Below are positions 15,731 to 25,208 of a stretch of 64,000 bases of DNA, piece by piece. The DNA is from Candidatus Melainabacteria bacterium. GTDB lineage: Bacteria > Cyanobacteriota > Vampirovibrionia > LMEP-6097. The notes under the pieces were generated by a model, which was not told the origin of the DNA, did not search any database, and worked only from the letters and a program-made list of their open reading frames with translations. Where the stretch lies: assembly GCA_005110385.1 (NCBI GenBank), contig DUDT01000004.1:86409-150408 (forward strand), read 5' to 3'. How positions within the stretch are numbered: the first letter of the stretch is position 1; each line of letters opens with the position of its first letter. Made by a program: the position numbers and the translations under genes.

Positions 15731-15762
15731 AGCCCTGATCGAAAGATTGGGGCTTTTGTTTT
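15731..15762 (+). terminator. Rho-independent terminator after tRNA fragment 3
   Basis: A 10-bp stem (AGCCCTGATC with GATTGGGGCT, two G-T pairs) closed by a GAAA tetraloop and followed by TTTGTTTT. It starts three bases after the tRNA fragment. Confidence 0.75.
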
Positions 15763-15994
15763 AGAGATTAAAATTTAGAGTTTACTGATTTAGTTTGCTA
15801 CGCTTGCCTAGCGTAATACATCGTAGCTTGACCTGATTATCCTTTGCTATTGATAGAATTAATTTAGTAACCAATCGGCAAAATCATGGGTGATTATAAT
15901 AAAGAAACTTTAAACGTTCAATTTGCAAAAGAATTCTGGAAATACTTTTTTAATGAAATTCTTTGCATCAAAATATAAGAGGAAGCGAGTTAAT

Positions 15995-16714
15995 ATGAAA
16001 ATAGAAATAGTAAGATCACTCACTGATAACTTTGAGTCTTTTGTTAATAAGACCGAAGATGAGGTGGAGTTCTGGTTAGCAAGAGACTTGCAGCATCTAC
16101 TCGGCTATAGTAAATGGGATAATTTTCAAAATGTTATATCGAAAGCTAAAACAGCTTGTGAAGTTTCTGGAAATGATATAAATGACCATTTTGCTGACGT
16201 CGGGAAAATGGTTGATCTTGGCTCTGGAAGCAGTAGAGAACTCGATGATTTAATCCTTACTCGTTATGCTTGTTATCTAATAGCTCAAAATGGAGATCCC
16301 CGAAAAGAACAAATTGCTTTTGCGCAGACATACTTTGCGGTTCAGGCAAGAAAAGCTGAATTAATAGAACAAAGAATATTAGAGCATGAAAGGGTTCAAG
16401 CACGCGAAAAGCTTGCTAGTACAGAAAAAGAACTCTCAAGCATAATCTTTGAACAAACGGGTGGTAATCATAATTTCGCACTCATTCGTAGTAAAGGCGA
16501 TCAAGCTTTTTTTACTAAGAGTACTCAAGCAATGAAAGATAAATGGCAAATCAAAAATAAGCCATTAGCTGATTTTATGCCGACTATCCTTCTAAAAGCA
16601 AAAGATTTCGCTACTGAAATCACTTCTTCTTGGGATTCTTATCCAGTCTTAGGAGCCATTTTAAACCGATTGAGAATACAAAACATACGAAAAAGCTTGC
16701 GTCTTGCGTGTTAA
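15995..16714 (+). pseudogene. dinD: DinD-like protein, 3' end replaced at a tRNA-derived junction
   Basis: The ATG at 15995 has AGAGGAAG upstream and begins the DinD-like sequence MKIEIVRSLTDNFESF. Residues 1-210 match the DinD/BRO-N type layout: EFWLARDLQHLLGYSKWDNF, then a helical core and FEQTGGNHNFALIRSKGDQAFF. DinD proteins (about 270 residues in E. coli) are DNA-damage inducible and modulate RecA filaments. After KAKDFATEIT the homology stops. The last ~25 residues come from a tRNA-Asn 3' fragment (16641-16664) and following DNA, so the C-terminus (the part about EEHVxNN...VRxxLxxRGI in the family) is lost. The product is 239 residues and may be inactive. A TATAAT at 15895 could be its -10 box. 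Confidence 0.75.
16641..16664 (+). repeat. tRNA-Asn 3' fragment, copy 4 (degenerate)
   Basis: ATCCAGTCTTAGGAGCCATT matches the tRNA 3' end at 3640-3659 with a single change (G to A). It lies inside the frame of the truncated dinD gene and marks its fusion point. Confidence 0.7.
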
Positions 16715-16729
16715 ATTTATGATAGCTTT

Positions 16730-17335
16730 ATGACACTGGAAAATAAATTAAACATCACGAGTCAGGTTGAACTAGCTAAAGCCGAAGAAAAAATTAGTAA
16801 GCAAAAAGCCAAGCAGCTATTTGACTCTGGCGATATTGACAAGGTGGAAGTTGGTACGTTTAAAGGACTTGCTTTTATTCATACTTATTTGTTCGGAGAT
16901 ATTTATGACTTTGCTGGCATAATTCGTGATGTAAATATCGCTAAGGGCAATTTCCGTTTTGCGCCACTAATCTATCTAAAAGCATCGTTAGAACATATCG
17001 ACGCCATGCCACAAGAGACTTTTGATCAGATTATCGAAAAATATGTGGAGATGAACGTTGCTCACCCTTTCCGCGAGGGTAACGGACGTGCCACCCGCAT
17101 TTGGCTAGACCTAATTCTCAAAAAAGAGTTGAAGCAGGTTATAGATTGGAATGTGGTGGATAAAGATGATTATCTTTCTGCTATGCAACGCAGTGTAGTA
17201 AAGGATTTGGAAATTAAAGCATTACTGAAAAATGCGCTGATCAATCAAATTAATGATCGAGCCCTGTTTATGAAGGGCATTGATGTTAGTTATTACTACG
17301 AAGGTTATAGCGAATTTAAAACGGAGGAGTTGTAG
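16730..17335 (+). CDS. Fic family AMP transferase-like protein, class III (self-inhibited)
   Basis: A 201-residue protein with the Fic core: the flap region KGNFRFAPLIYL and the active-site loop HPFREGNGRATR with catalytic His112. The C-terminal helix contains VSYYYEGY, which fits the inhibitory motif (S/T)xxxE(G/N) with Ser187 and Glu191. This is the class III arrangement seen in small stand-alone Fic proteins such as that of Neisseria. Such enzymes transfer AMP (or another nucleotide part) to target proteins once the glutamate is moved away. It follows the truncated dinD and precedes a DUF1016 remnant, so it sits in a junkyard of transferred genes. No obvious ribosome binding site is seen. 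Confidence 0.85.
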   Translation: MTLENKLNITSQVELAKAEEKISKQKAKQLFDSGDIDKVEVGTFKGLAFIHTYLFGDIYDFAGIIRDVNIAKGNFRFAPLIYLKASLEHIDAMPQETFDQIIEKYVEMNVAHPFREGNGRATRIWLDLILKKELKQVIDWNVVDKDDYLSAMQRSVVKDLEIKALLKNALINQINDRALFMKGIDVSYYYEGYSEFKTEEL

Positions 17336-17557
17336 TTATGGATAGTAAGTCAAGGTCATTATAATCTTAAATATATGCGTAGTTTTGCAGGTACATGGAC
17401 AGATGTTGAATTTGTGCAGCGGGCTGTTGCACAATTGCCGTTTTGTACCCAATTAATTTCTGCCACCAGTGGTGTCAGTCTTGGACTTTCCCCAACCTTG
17501 ATTATTCATTTTCTCACTAACAGATTTTCCTCTTGGACAAAGCCTGTCAAATTATAG
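17336..17557 (+). pseudogene. Remnant of a DUF1016/YhcG-type nuclease gene
   Basis: Directly after the fic stop and in the same frame, the translation reads SQGHYNLKYMRSFAGTWTD and then EFVQRAVAQLPF. This matches the conserved helix pair of DUF1016/YhcG proteins (typically NLxYMRxFAxxxPD...VQQxVAQIPW). The sequence then drifts and stops. Both the N-terminal wHTH and the C-terminal PD-(D/E)XK nuclease are missing. An ATG at 17375 would give a 60-residue peptide, which I do not regard as a gene. Confidence 0.6.
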
Positions 17558-17574
17558 GTTATGAAGATGCTAAC

Positions 17575-17955
17575 TCAAGCATCCTCAATAACACTATCCA
17601 AAGGATTAATCTCCAAATCAGACACCTCACTGAGAATAGTTTGTAATAAGCTAGTAATCCCAGTACTCTCTTCACTATTAAGCTCTGGGTAATCTAATTC
17701 TATTTCATAATCAGTAGCAGAGTTTCTGATAATCGAAAACTCAATATCCATACCATCAGTTTCTTCTCCAGTGTAGAGACCGAATAAGATATTAGGCTCT
17801 GAACCTTGCTCAATGATTAAAGAACCGCCATAAGCTGTTTCGATATCTAATCTCCCGTCTGTGTCAAGCTTCTCTGCTTCACTAAGGAACTTGGAAACTT
17901 GATCAAGGAAATTTGCGATGGAAATTTTATCCGGAGGTGATATCATTCCGCCCAT
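17575..17955 (-). CDS. Acidic hypothetical protein
   Basis: About 126 residues, strongly acidic (GLYTGEETDGMDIEFSI, LDYPELNSEESTG). The frame opens 8 residues earlier, but the MGGMISPP start is preferred because the upstream part is His-rich and improbable. It is predicted to be a small alpha/beta fold with two amphipathic helices at the ends. No recognised domain, signal or membrane segment. It is divergent from the SDR gene with about 50 bp between the starts. Confidence 0.55.
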   Translation of the reverse strand: MGGMISPPDKISIANFLDQVSKFLSEAEKLDTDGRLDIETAYGGSLIIEQGSEPNILFGLYTGEETDGMDIEFSIIRNSATDYEIELDYPELNSEESTGITSLLQTILSEVSDLEINPLDSVIEDA

Positions 17956-18003
17956 TTTAACATGATGGTGAAAACACAATAGTCTGGTATAGTGATCTTT
18001 GTA

Positions 18004-19515
18004 ATGAAAAAAGTCTTAGTAACTGGAGCTAACGGCTATATCGGTCAAAGACTGGTAATGTCTCTTTTGGCTCAGGGCTATAAGGTCGTTTGCGTAGTTA
18101 GAGATCTTTCTCGCTTTGATACCAAGCGGCTTTTAAATTTTGATCCGAGTTCGTATATCCCAGATGATTATATAGCTCAGGAAAATAATTTAAGGGAAGA
18201 CAATATTGAAGTTATTCAGGGTGATTTTTTAAATTTAGATTCTCTGAAAAATATTCCCCGAGATATTTCTATCGCTTATTATCTAATTCATTCCATGAGT
18301 AATAGTCAAGAAAGGGATTTTACTGAAATGGAAGCTCTATCGGTGAAGAATTTTATAGAAAGTACTAAAGATACTGATTTGGAACAGGTGATTTACTTAG
18401 GTGGCATCGTTAATGATGAAAATCTTTCTCCGCATTTAAACTCAAGACTTAATGTAGAAGCTACTTTACGTAGCGGTAAATTTAATTTAACTGTACTCAG
18501 AGCTGCGATAATCATCGGTTCAGGCAGTGCCTCATTCGAGATCATCAGAGATCTTACCGAAAAACTACCTGTAATGCTCGCTCCTAAATGGCTGAGTGTT
18601 AAATGTGAGCCTATCGCGATTAAGAACGTTATTCAGTATCTTACTGGCGTTATTTTAAAGCCAGAAGCTTATAATAAAGTCTTTGATATAGGTGGCGGTG
18701 AAATACTCTCCTACAAAGAGATGCTCTTAGGCTATGCTAAAGTACGTAAACTGAAACGCTGGATTATTACTGTGCCAGTAATGACGCCGCGGCTTTCATC
18801 TTATTGGCTTTATTTAGTAACATCGACTAACTATTCTTTAGCTAAAGCTCTTGTAAGTAGCTTGCGTAATGAAGTTGTTTGTAAACATAAAGGTATCGAA
18901 AAAATAGTGCCATTGGAACTCTTTAACTATGAGGATTCTATTCTTAGAACTCTCTATAAAGTTTCCCGGGATGAAATTCCCTCAAGCTGGAAAGATGCTT
19001 GGAATCTGAAATCTACTAATATAAATTTTCATCTTGCAAATAAACAAGCAGTACCAGAGTTTGGAATTCTGTTTGATTTACGTAAAATGGAATTTACGCG
19101 TAATGCTGAAGAGGTTAAAGCTAATGTCTGGCAGATTGGCGGTAATCGGGGCTGGTATTACATGAATTGGGTTTGGCAGATACGCGGTTATTTAGATAAA
19201 TTCGTTGGCGGCGTAGGCTTAAGGCGTGGGCGTAGAGAGGATTTAGATCTTAAAGTCGGGGACTCTTTAGATTTTTGGCGGGTACTTTACGCAAATAAAG
19301 AAGAAGGGCATTTAATACTCTTTGCTGAAATGAAAATCCCTGGTGAGGCTTGGCTAGAGTTTAAAGTGACTGCTAATGGGACTGGAGGTACTTTAGAGCA
19401 GAAAGCTACTTTTAGGCCACATGGTTTATTTGGCATAATTTACTGGTATTCTTTAGTGCCAGTGCATGAACTGATATTTAAGGGTATGGCAAGGAATATA
19501 ATAAAATATCATTAA
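18004..19515 (+). CDS. NAD(P)-binding SDR-type protein with C-terminal DUF2867
   Basis: The N-terminus MKKVLVTGANGYIGQRL is a Rossmann-fold extended/atypical SDR glycine motif; a GTG four codons upstream is possible but the ATG is preferred. The SDR part spans about residues 1-300 (YYLIHSMSN, QVIYLGGIVND). A DUF2867 domain (about 340-500; IGGNRGWYYMNWVWQIRG, DSLDFWRV) follows. This YbjT-like architecture is widespread; the substrate is unknown, with quinone-binding or nucleoside-sugar chemistry proposed for relatives. Length 503 residues fits the family. It converges with the ATPase gene. Confidence 0.8.
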   Translation: MKKVLVTGANGYIGQRLVMSLLAQGYKVVCVVRDLSRFDTKRLLNFDPSSYIPDDYIAQENNLREDNIEVIQGDFLNLDSLKNIPRDISIAYYLIHSMSNSQERDFTEMEALSVKNFIESTKDTDLEQVIYLGGIVNDENLSPHLNSRLNVEATLRSGKFNLTVLRAAIIIGSGSASFEIIRDLTEKLPVMLAPKWLSVKCEPIAIKNVIQYLTGVILKPEAYNKVFDIGGGEILSYKEMLLGYAKVRKLKRWIITVPVMTPRLSSYWLYLVTSTNYSLAKALVSSLRNEVVCKHKGIEKIVPLELFNYEDSILRTLYKVSRDEIPSSWKDAWNLKSTNINFHLANKQAVPEFGILFDLRKMEFTRNAEEVKANVWQIGGNRGWYYMNWVWQIRGYLDKFVGGVGLRRGRREDLDLKVGDSLDFWRVLYANKEEGHLILFAEMKIPGEAWLEFKVTANGTGGTLEQKATFRPHGLFGIIYWYSLVPVHELIFKGMARNIIKYH

Positions 19516-19545
19516 CCTTAGGAACTCTGCATTCCGTAACAGTCG

Positions 19546-21990
19546 TTAAAAATAGAACCAGTGTCTTAAGCTCGGTAAAAATACTATTAAACTAAAGCTA
19601 CTAATCACCACTAGTAAAACGATAATAAAAGCTTTATTCTCGAAGAAAGCCTCTGGGATTGATTTATGTGTCCAAGATTTATTAACTAAGGCTAAGAAAA
19701 AATTACCAATTAATAAAGTTCCGAAGCTTAAGAGGCGAATTTCGCCTTCTGGTTTTTTAGCTTGCACTGCTAGTAAATATACGCCTAGTACTAGTAATAG
19801 TACGGAAAAACCTTGTAAGACGCTGCTAATTAGCTTCTTGTAGTTTAAAATAGGCTCAGTAATTTTTCTAGGTGCTTTTCGCATAGAGTCTTTAGTCGCT
19901 GGTTCTGCTTCGAAAACTATAGAGCAAGTAGGATCAATAATTAATTCTAAAAAAGCTACGTGAATCGGAAAAAAAATAGTAGGTAAGTTACTGAAAATAA
20001 CAGGTATTAAAGTCAAACCCGCTATAGGAATGTGTACGGCGACTATGTAAGACATAGCTTTTCTAAGATTTTCAAAAATCCTTCTCCCGAGCTTAATCGC
20101 TGAGACTATAGAAGAAAAATTATCATCTAATAATATTAAATCTGCTGATTCCCGTGCGACATTAGTTCCAGTGGCTCCCATGGCTATGCCGACGTCACTT
20201 GATTTAAGTGCTGGAGCGTCATTGACGCCATCTCCAGTCATGGCGATGATTTCTTGGTTTTTTCTTAAGGCATTAATGATTCTCAGCTTTTGTTCAGGGA
20301 TGACTCTTGAAAAAATACTGACATCTTTAATTCTTTCTTGAAGCTCTTCGTCACTGAGTTTTGCTAAATCATTTCCAGTAATAAATTTATCGGGATTTTT
20401 TAATCCTATCTCGGTAGCGATGTTTTGAGCTGTAATATGGTAATCACCAGTTATCATGATTATTTTTATTCCAGCACTATAGCAGTCTGCTACTGCTTCT
20501 TTTACACCTGGTCGAATAGGATCGAAAAATCCAAGTAGACCGCAGAATTCAAAATCTATGTCATGTTGCTGATCTGGAGTGTATTCTAATGTTGATTTTG
20601 ATTTAGCAACACCAAGTACTCTTAAGCCTCTAGAGGCAAGACCAGTGGCTACGACTGTTAGTTCTTCAATCTCATCAGTGCTTAGGTGACATAAGTCGAA
20701 AATTGCTTCAGGTGAGCCTTTAGAATAAAAAGAAAATTCTTTTTTATCTTTGCTAGTCCAAGCTCTTGACATAGCTGATAGGTCTTTAGATAAAGGATAC
20801 TCTTGTATTAATTTCCAGTCCTGATGTAAATGCTCAGAGTCTACTAAATTAGTAGAAATCATCTTCATTAAGGCTTTCTCCATGGGGTCGAAGGAATTTT
20901 CTTTACTCGCCAAAATAGCAAACTCTATTAAATGATGAAACTTCTCAGGTAAAGGCTCTTCAGTTATTTTATAAGATTCTCCTTGATGGAATACTTCACT
21001 GAGCTTCATCTTATTCTCTGTTATAGTTCCAGTTTTATCAGAACAGAGTACTGTAATTGAGCCAAGTGTCTCAATAGCAGCCATTTTTCGCGTTAGGACA
21101 TTTTTCTGTGAAATGCGAAAAGCTCCTAGAGCCATAAAAATAGTTAAAACGGCTGGGATTTCCTCTGGTAGCATAGCTATCGCAAAAGTAATGGAAGTCA
21201 GTAGACCTTTAAGTAGATCGTTCCTTAATGCAAAGCAGCCTATTATCACTAGGGATAAAACCCCAGCGATGATAAGCATTCTATTGACTAATTTTGCAAC
21301 TTCTAGCTGAAATCTTGAATCATTTTTGGTGATAGATTTCAGCGCACTGCCAATTTTACCTAACTCAGTGTTTTTACCAATAGCGATTATTTTTGTATAA
21401 GCCATTCCCTGAGTGATAAGCGTGCCATTGTAAACTGCAACTCCACCTTCTTCGCCCGGTCTGGTGATGGTAGATCCCTCTGCCCATGTGTTTTTTCTTA
21501 CAGGTACAGATTCACCAGTGAGTGAAGATTCGTCGACCATTAGATTTGCGGTATCTAAGACTATGACGTCAGCAGCTACTTTATCCCCCTCGTTTAATAT
21601 AAGGATGTCATCTATAACTAATTCACGACTCGGTATATATAATTCTTGAGAATCTCTTATGACAAGTGACTTAGGACTGCTTAAATCTTTAAGTGCGTTC
21701 AAGGTGCTTTCTGTTTTCCATGACTGGAACAGGGTAATACCTATGATTACGACTACAAAGACTGATAGTATAAGTGCTTGCTCGAGGTCGCCTAAAATTA
21801 TATATAATATGCAACAAAGAGCCAGTAGTATAAACATTGGTTCTTTGATAACATCTAAGCTAATTGTGAAAAAATTTCTCGGGTTTGCTCCGCTAATTTC
21901 GTTTGGACCGTCTTTTTTTAATCGCTCTAGGGCTTCTTCTTGGCTAAGTCCTTTATAGTCAGTAGGATTGATGCTAGTGCTTTGTTTCAC
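19546..21990 (-). CDS. Cation-transporting P-type ATPase
   Basis: An 814-residue P-type ATPase. It has the N-terminal cation ATPase domain (GLSQEEALERLKKDGPNE), the actuator motif SSLTGESVPV, membrane helix 4 with PEEIP, the phosphorylation motif CSDKTGTITENK near residue 316, nucleotide-binding region, the hinge TGDGVNDAPALKSSDVGIAMG, and six C-terminal membrane segments. It would pump a cation across the inner membrane using ATP. PEEIP in place of the PEGLP of SERCA-type calcium pumps leaves the ion uncertain (calcium or another divalent cation). It is divergent from recQ. Confidence 0.85.
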   Translation of the reverse strand: MKQSTSINPTDYKGLSQEEALERLKKDGPNEISGANPRNFFTISLDVIKEPMFILLALCCILYIILGDLEQALILSVFVVVIIGITLFQSWKTESTLNALKDLSSPKSLVIRDSQELYIPSRELVIDDILILNEGDKVAADVIVLDTANLMVDESSLTGESVPVRKNTWAEGSTITRPGEEGGVAVYNGTLITQGMAYTKIIAIGKNTELGKIGSALKSITKNDSRFQLEVAKLVNRMLIIAGVLSLVIIGCFALRNDLLKGLLTSITFAIAMLPEEIPAVLTIFMALGAFRISQKNVLTRKMAAIETLGSITVLCSDKTGTITENKMKLSEVFHQGESYKITEEPLPEKFHHLIEFAILASKENSFDPMEKALMKMISTNLVDSEHLHQDWKLIQEYPLSKDLSAMSRAWTSKDKKEFSFYSKGSPEAIFDLCHLSTDEIEELTVVATGLASRGLRVLGVAKSKSTLEYTPDQQHDIDFEFCGLLGFFDPIRPGVKEAVADCYSAGIKIIMITGDYHITAQNIATEIGLKNPDKFITGNDLAKLSDEELQERIKDVSIFSRVIPEQKLRIINALRKNQEIIAMTGDGVNDAPALKSSDVGIAMGATGTNVARESADLILLDDNFSSIVSAIKLGRRIFENLRKAMSYIVAVHIPIAGLTLIPVIFSNLPTIFFPIHVAFLELIIDPTCSIVFEAEPATKDSMRKAPRKITEPILNYKKLISSVLQGFSVLLLVLGVYLLAVQAKKPEGEIRLLSFGTLLIGNFFLALVNKSWTHKSIPEAFFENKAFIIVLLVVISSFSLIVFLPSLRHWFYF

Positions 21991-22074
21991 ATACTTAATC
22001 TTACTATCAAAATACCATTTTAATCTGCAAAAGCTTTTTCATATCCCTTACGCAGTCCTAATTTCAGGCTGCTT

Positions 22075-22105
22075 GGGACTGCTGCCGAACTCTAAGAAAT
22101 TCTCC
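22075..22105 (+). repeat. Dispersed palindromic repeat, copy upstream of recQ
   Basis: GGGACTGCTGCCGAACTC followed by TAAGAAATTCTCC resembles the left arm of the repeat family (GGGACTGCTCGCAAAC). A GCAGTCC at 22053-22059 can pair with the GGACTGC at 22076-22082. It lies in the divergent gap between the P-type ATPase and recQ. It is the least certain member of the family. Confidence 0.5.
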
Positions 22106-22150
22106 AGAATGGTATTATATTAAAGAAAAGAAAAATGCTGATCCTATCCT

Positions 22151-23992
22151 ATGACTAAAACTGAGATTAATACAGCTTCCCCGCTATATATTTTAAAAAC
22201 AGTTTTTGGTTATTCTCAATTTAGGGATAAACAGGCTGAAATAGTCGATCATATTATTTCAGGGGGGGATGCTTTAATTTTAATGCCTACTGGTGGAGGG
22301 AAATCCCTCTGCTACCAAGTTCCAGCTCTATGTATGGCTGGCTTAACTATAGTTATTTCACCTCTTATCGCTCTTATGCAGGATCAAGTGGATGCTTTAA
22401 AAGAGCTTGGTGTAAAAGCTGCATTATTAAATTCATCTTTAAATATGGAGCAGGCTTTTGCTGTAAAAGAACAGATGATAGATGGTGAACTTGATATAGT
22501 CTATGTTTCACCAGAACGCCTGAATACTGATGATTTTTTAGACTGTCTAAGTGACTGTGAGCTTTCTTTATTTGCTATAGATGAAGCTCACTGTGTTTCA
22601 CAGTGGGGACACGATTTTCGTCCAGATTACACTGAACTTTCTAAGCTAAAGCAGAGATTCCCGGATGTTCCTAGAGTAGCTTTAACTGCTACTGCTGATG
22701 AACGTACTCAGCGAGACATTATTAAGTATTTAAATTTAGAATCAGCTCGGATATTTATTTCTAGCTTTGATAGGAAAAATATTCGTTATAAAATACAGCC
22801 GAAAAATAATGAGAAGAAGCAGTTGCTTGATTTTATTAAATCTGAACATCCTCATGATTCAGGTATAGTTTACTGTCTTTCTAGGGCGAAGGTGGATAAA
22901 ACTGTAGAATGGCTTAATAAGCAGGGTTTTAACGCGTATCCTTATCACGCTGGTTTAGATGCTAGAAAACGTGAAAAGAATCAGTCTCGTTTTATTAAAG
23001 AAGAATCTGTGATAATGGTGGCTACCATTGCCTTTGGCATGGGGATAGATAAGCCAGATGTGAGGTTCGTCGCTCATTTAGATTTACCTAAAAGTATAGA
23101 AGCCTATTATCAAGAGACTGGACGCGCTGGTAGGGATGGTTTAGAAGCTAATGCTTTTATGGTCTATGGTGCTGAAGACATTGTTAAGCTCAGGCAGTTT
23201 ATACAAGCATCTGCTGCCCCTAAAGAGCAAAAGATGATAGAGAATAAAAAACTTGAGGATTTAATAGGCTTTGTTGAAGCTTTACCTTGTAGAAGAAAGA
23301 TTCTGCTTGAATATTTTGATGAAAAGCCGTCTTGGACTAGTTGTGGTAATTGTGATAATTGTTTAGAACCAGCTAAGGGATTTAATGGTACTGTAGCTAT
23401 TCAGAAAGCACTTTCTTGTATCTATCGTACTCAGCAGCGTTTCGGTGTTCTGCATAATATAAATATTCTTCTAGGTAAAACCGATGAACGCATTATGAAA
23501 CTCAGGCATAATGAACTTAGTACCTTTGGTATTGGTGTGGAATATTCTGAATCGCAGTGGAAATCAATATTTCGTCAAATGGTAGCTTTAGGTTTAATTG
23601 ATGTAGATATGGACTCTTACGGTATTTTGAAGCTTAATGAAGCTTCTAGTAAGGCTTTAAAAGGTGAGCAGGAGATCTTCTTAAGGGAAGATATTCTACC
23701 AGCTAAATCTAAAGAGAAATTAACTAAGCTTAAATCTAAATCTAAGTCTGGGGCAGGTGAATCTAAAGGTGATTTAGCTGTTGATGAACAGTTATTTAAT
23801 AAGTTAAAGGCACTTAGATTAAGTTTAGCTAAAGAGCATAAACTAGCTCCTTATATGGTTTTCCATGATACGACATTAAAAGAAATGGCTGCAAGCAAGC
23901 CTCAAAACTTAGATGAAATGAGCAGTATCACTGGAGTTGGTCAAGCTAAGTTAAAGAAATATGGCGAAGCTTTTTTAGCTTTAACTAGTTAG
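22151..23992 (+). CDS. recQ: ATP-dependent DNA helicase RecQ
   Basis: The 613-residue protein is a full RecQ. It has the Walker A PTGGGKS (about 46-52), DEAHC box (about 143), motif [12 protein letters not shown], zinc cluster with CGNCDNC (about 397), RQC winged helix, and C-terminal HRDC domain ([24 protein letters not shown] in part). It unwinds DNA 3'-5' in RecF-pathway repair and fork processing. A Lys/Ser-rich linker (KLKSKSKSG) precedes the HRDC domain. Its TAG stop is directly followed by a palindromic repeat that separates it from the convergent carA. Confidence 0.93.
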   Translation: MTKTEINTASPLYILKTVFGYSQFRDKQAEIVDHIISGGDALILMPTGGGKSLCYQVPALCMAGLTIVISPLIALMQDQVDALKELGVKAALLNSSLNMEQAFAVKEQMIDGELDIVYVSPERLNTDDFLDCLSDCELSLFAIDEAHCVSQWGHDFRPDYTELSKLKQRFPDVPRVALTATADERTQRDIIKYLNLESARIFISSFDRKNIRYKIQPKNNEKKQLLDFIKSEHPHDSGIVYCLSRAKVDKTVEWLNKQGFNAYPYHAGLDARKREKNQSRFIKEESVIMVATIAFGMGIDKPDVRFVAHLDLPKSIEAYYQETGRAGRDGLEANAFMVYGAEDIVKLRQFIQASAAPKEQKMIENKKLEDLIGFVEALPCRRKILLEYFDEKPSWTSCGNCDNCLEPAKGFNGTVAIQKALSCIYRTQQRFGVLHNINILLGKTDERIMKLRHNELSTFGIGVEYSESQWKSIFRQMVALGLIDVDMDSYGILKLNEASSKALKGEQEIFLREDILPAKSKEKLTKLKSKSKSGAGESKGDLAVDEQLFNKLKALRLSLAKEHKLAPYMVFHDTTLKEMAASKPQNLDEMSSITGVGQAKLKKYGEAFLALTS

Positions 23993-23993
23993 G

Positions 23994-24072
23994 GGACTGC
24001 TAGCAGTCCTCTAACGGGCGCGTAGCCGAACGAATAAGTTCAACGCAGAAATTGGAGTTCCGCTACGCGCCC
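23994..24072. repeat. Dispersed palindromic repeat between recQ and carA
   Basis: Two palindromes in series. The first is a perfect 16-bp palindrome, GGACTGCTAGCAGTCC (23994-24009). The second has 11-bp arms GGGCGCGTAGC (24016-24026) and GCTACGCGCCC (24062-24072) around the core GAACGAATAAGTTC-AACGCAGAAATTGGAGTTC. The core matches copies inside dabA and tsaC. The right arm contains the stop codon of carA, and the first palindrome starts one base after the recQ stop. It may also act as a bidirectional terminator, though U-tracts are lacking. Confidence 0.8.
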
Positions 24073-25193
24073 AATATTAGCTCGATGAAACGGTCAAACA
24101 GGTAATCACTATCATGCGGTCCTGGACTAGCTTCTGGGTGATATTGAACAGAGAATACATCTGTACGATTGTTTAGTTTTAAACCAGCTACAGTATTATC
24201 ATTTATATTTAAGTGGCTAATAGTGATATTAGATGGTAAATCATCTGTACTAACAGCGAAGCCATGATTATGACTAGCTATCTCTATCTTGGAAGATTCT
24301 ATTTCTTTAATAGGGTGATTAGCTCCCTTATGACCGAATTTGAGCTTATAGGTTTTAGCACCTTGAGATAGGGCTAATAGCTGATGCCCAAGGCATATGC
24401 CGAATATCGGTTTCTTAAATTCTTTAACTAAAGTTTTAATAGTTTCTATCGCGTAGCTTACAGCAGCTGGATCACCAGGTCCATTACTGAGAAATATGCC
24501 ATCTGGATTCTGTTTTAAAACATATTCAGCAGAAGTGTTCGCTGGAACTAGTTCTACTTCACAGTTTCTTTCTAAAAGTTTATTTATAATATTCTGCTTA
24601 ATCCCAAAATCAAAAGCGATTACTTTTAAGGTTTCAGTAGATTTATTAACGGGATGAACACTAGATAGGGAATAGATTTTATTTGGATCAGGTCTGTGTG
24701 TGCTAATCTCTTGAGAACTGACAGTGGAAGCTAAGTCTAGACCATCCATACTGGGATGATTATTCAGCTGTCCCATGAGTGTTTCTTTACTCACTGAATC
24801 ATCTGCTATAGCTGCTTTCATGGAACCCTTGTCTCTAAGATGTTTAGTTAAGGCACGAGTATCTATACCATAGATTCCAGTCACACCATGCTGCACAAGA
24901 AATTCCTCTAGGCTTTGTTCCGAATTGCTATTGCTGCTAATTGGACTAGGATTTTTTATTACTACCCCTTTGGCGTAGGGTTTACTACTTTCCATGTCTA
25001 CAGTATTGCAGCCATAATTGCCAATTTCAGGATATGTGAAGCTGATTATCTGCCCAGTGTAACTAGGATCTGTAAGTATTTCTTGATAGCCAGTCATGCT
25101 GGTATTGAAAATTATTTCACCGAAGCAAGTCTCACTACTTCCGATTCCTTTACCTATAAATTCTTTGCCATCTTCTAGTAATAATCTCGTCAT
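24063..25193 (-). CDS. carA: Carbamoyl-phosphate synthase small subunit
   Basis: The 376-residue protein has the CarA N-terminal domain (MTRLLLEDGKEFIGKGIGSS, FNTSMTGYQEILTDPSYTGQ in part) and the class I glutaminase domain. The nucleophile Cys is in FGICLGHQLLA near residue 264, and the His/Glu dyad is in SVQYHPEASPGPHDSDYLF. It supplies ammonia from glutamine to CarB for arginine and pyrimidine synthesis. carB is not in the window. The last codons (LGA-stop) are written in the arm of a palindromic repeat. It lies downstream of aroKB on the same strand with a 15-bp gap, likely one transcript. Confidence 0.93.
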   Translation of the reverse strand: MTRLLLEDGKEFIGKGIGSSETCFGEIIFNTSMTGYQEILTDPSYTGQIISFTYPEIGNYGCNTVDMESSKPYAKGVVIKNPSPISSNSNSEQSLEEFLVQHGVTGIYGIDTRALTKHLRDKGSMKAAIADDSVSKETLMGQLNNHPSMDGLDLASTVSSQEISTHRPDPNKIYSLSSVHPVNKSTETLKVIAFDFGIKQNIINKLLERNCEVELVPANTSAEYVLKQNPDGIFLSNGPGDPAAVSYAIETIKTLVKEFKKPIFGICLGHQLLALSQGAKTYKLKFGHKGANHPIKEIESSKIEIASHNHGFAVSTDDLPSNITISHLNINDNTVAGLKLNNRTDVFSVQYHPEASPGPHDSDYLFDRFIELILGA

Positions 25194-25208
25194 AGTTATA
25201 TCCTTGGC

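Noticed and set aside
17375..17557. 60-residue frame after fic as a gene
   Set aside because: It matches only the middle of DUF1016 proteins and the match continues upstream of the ATG; treated as a remnant.
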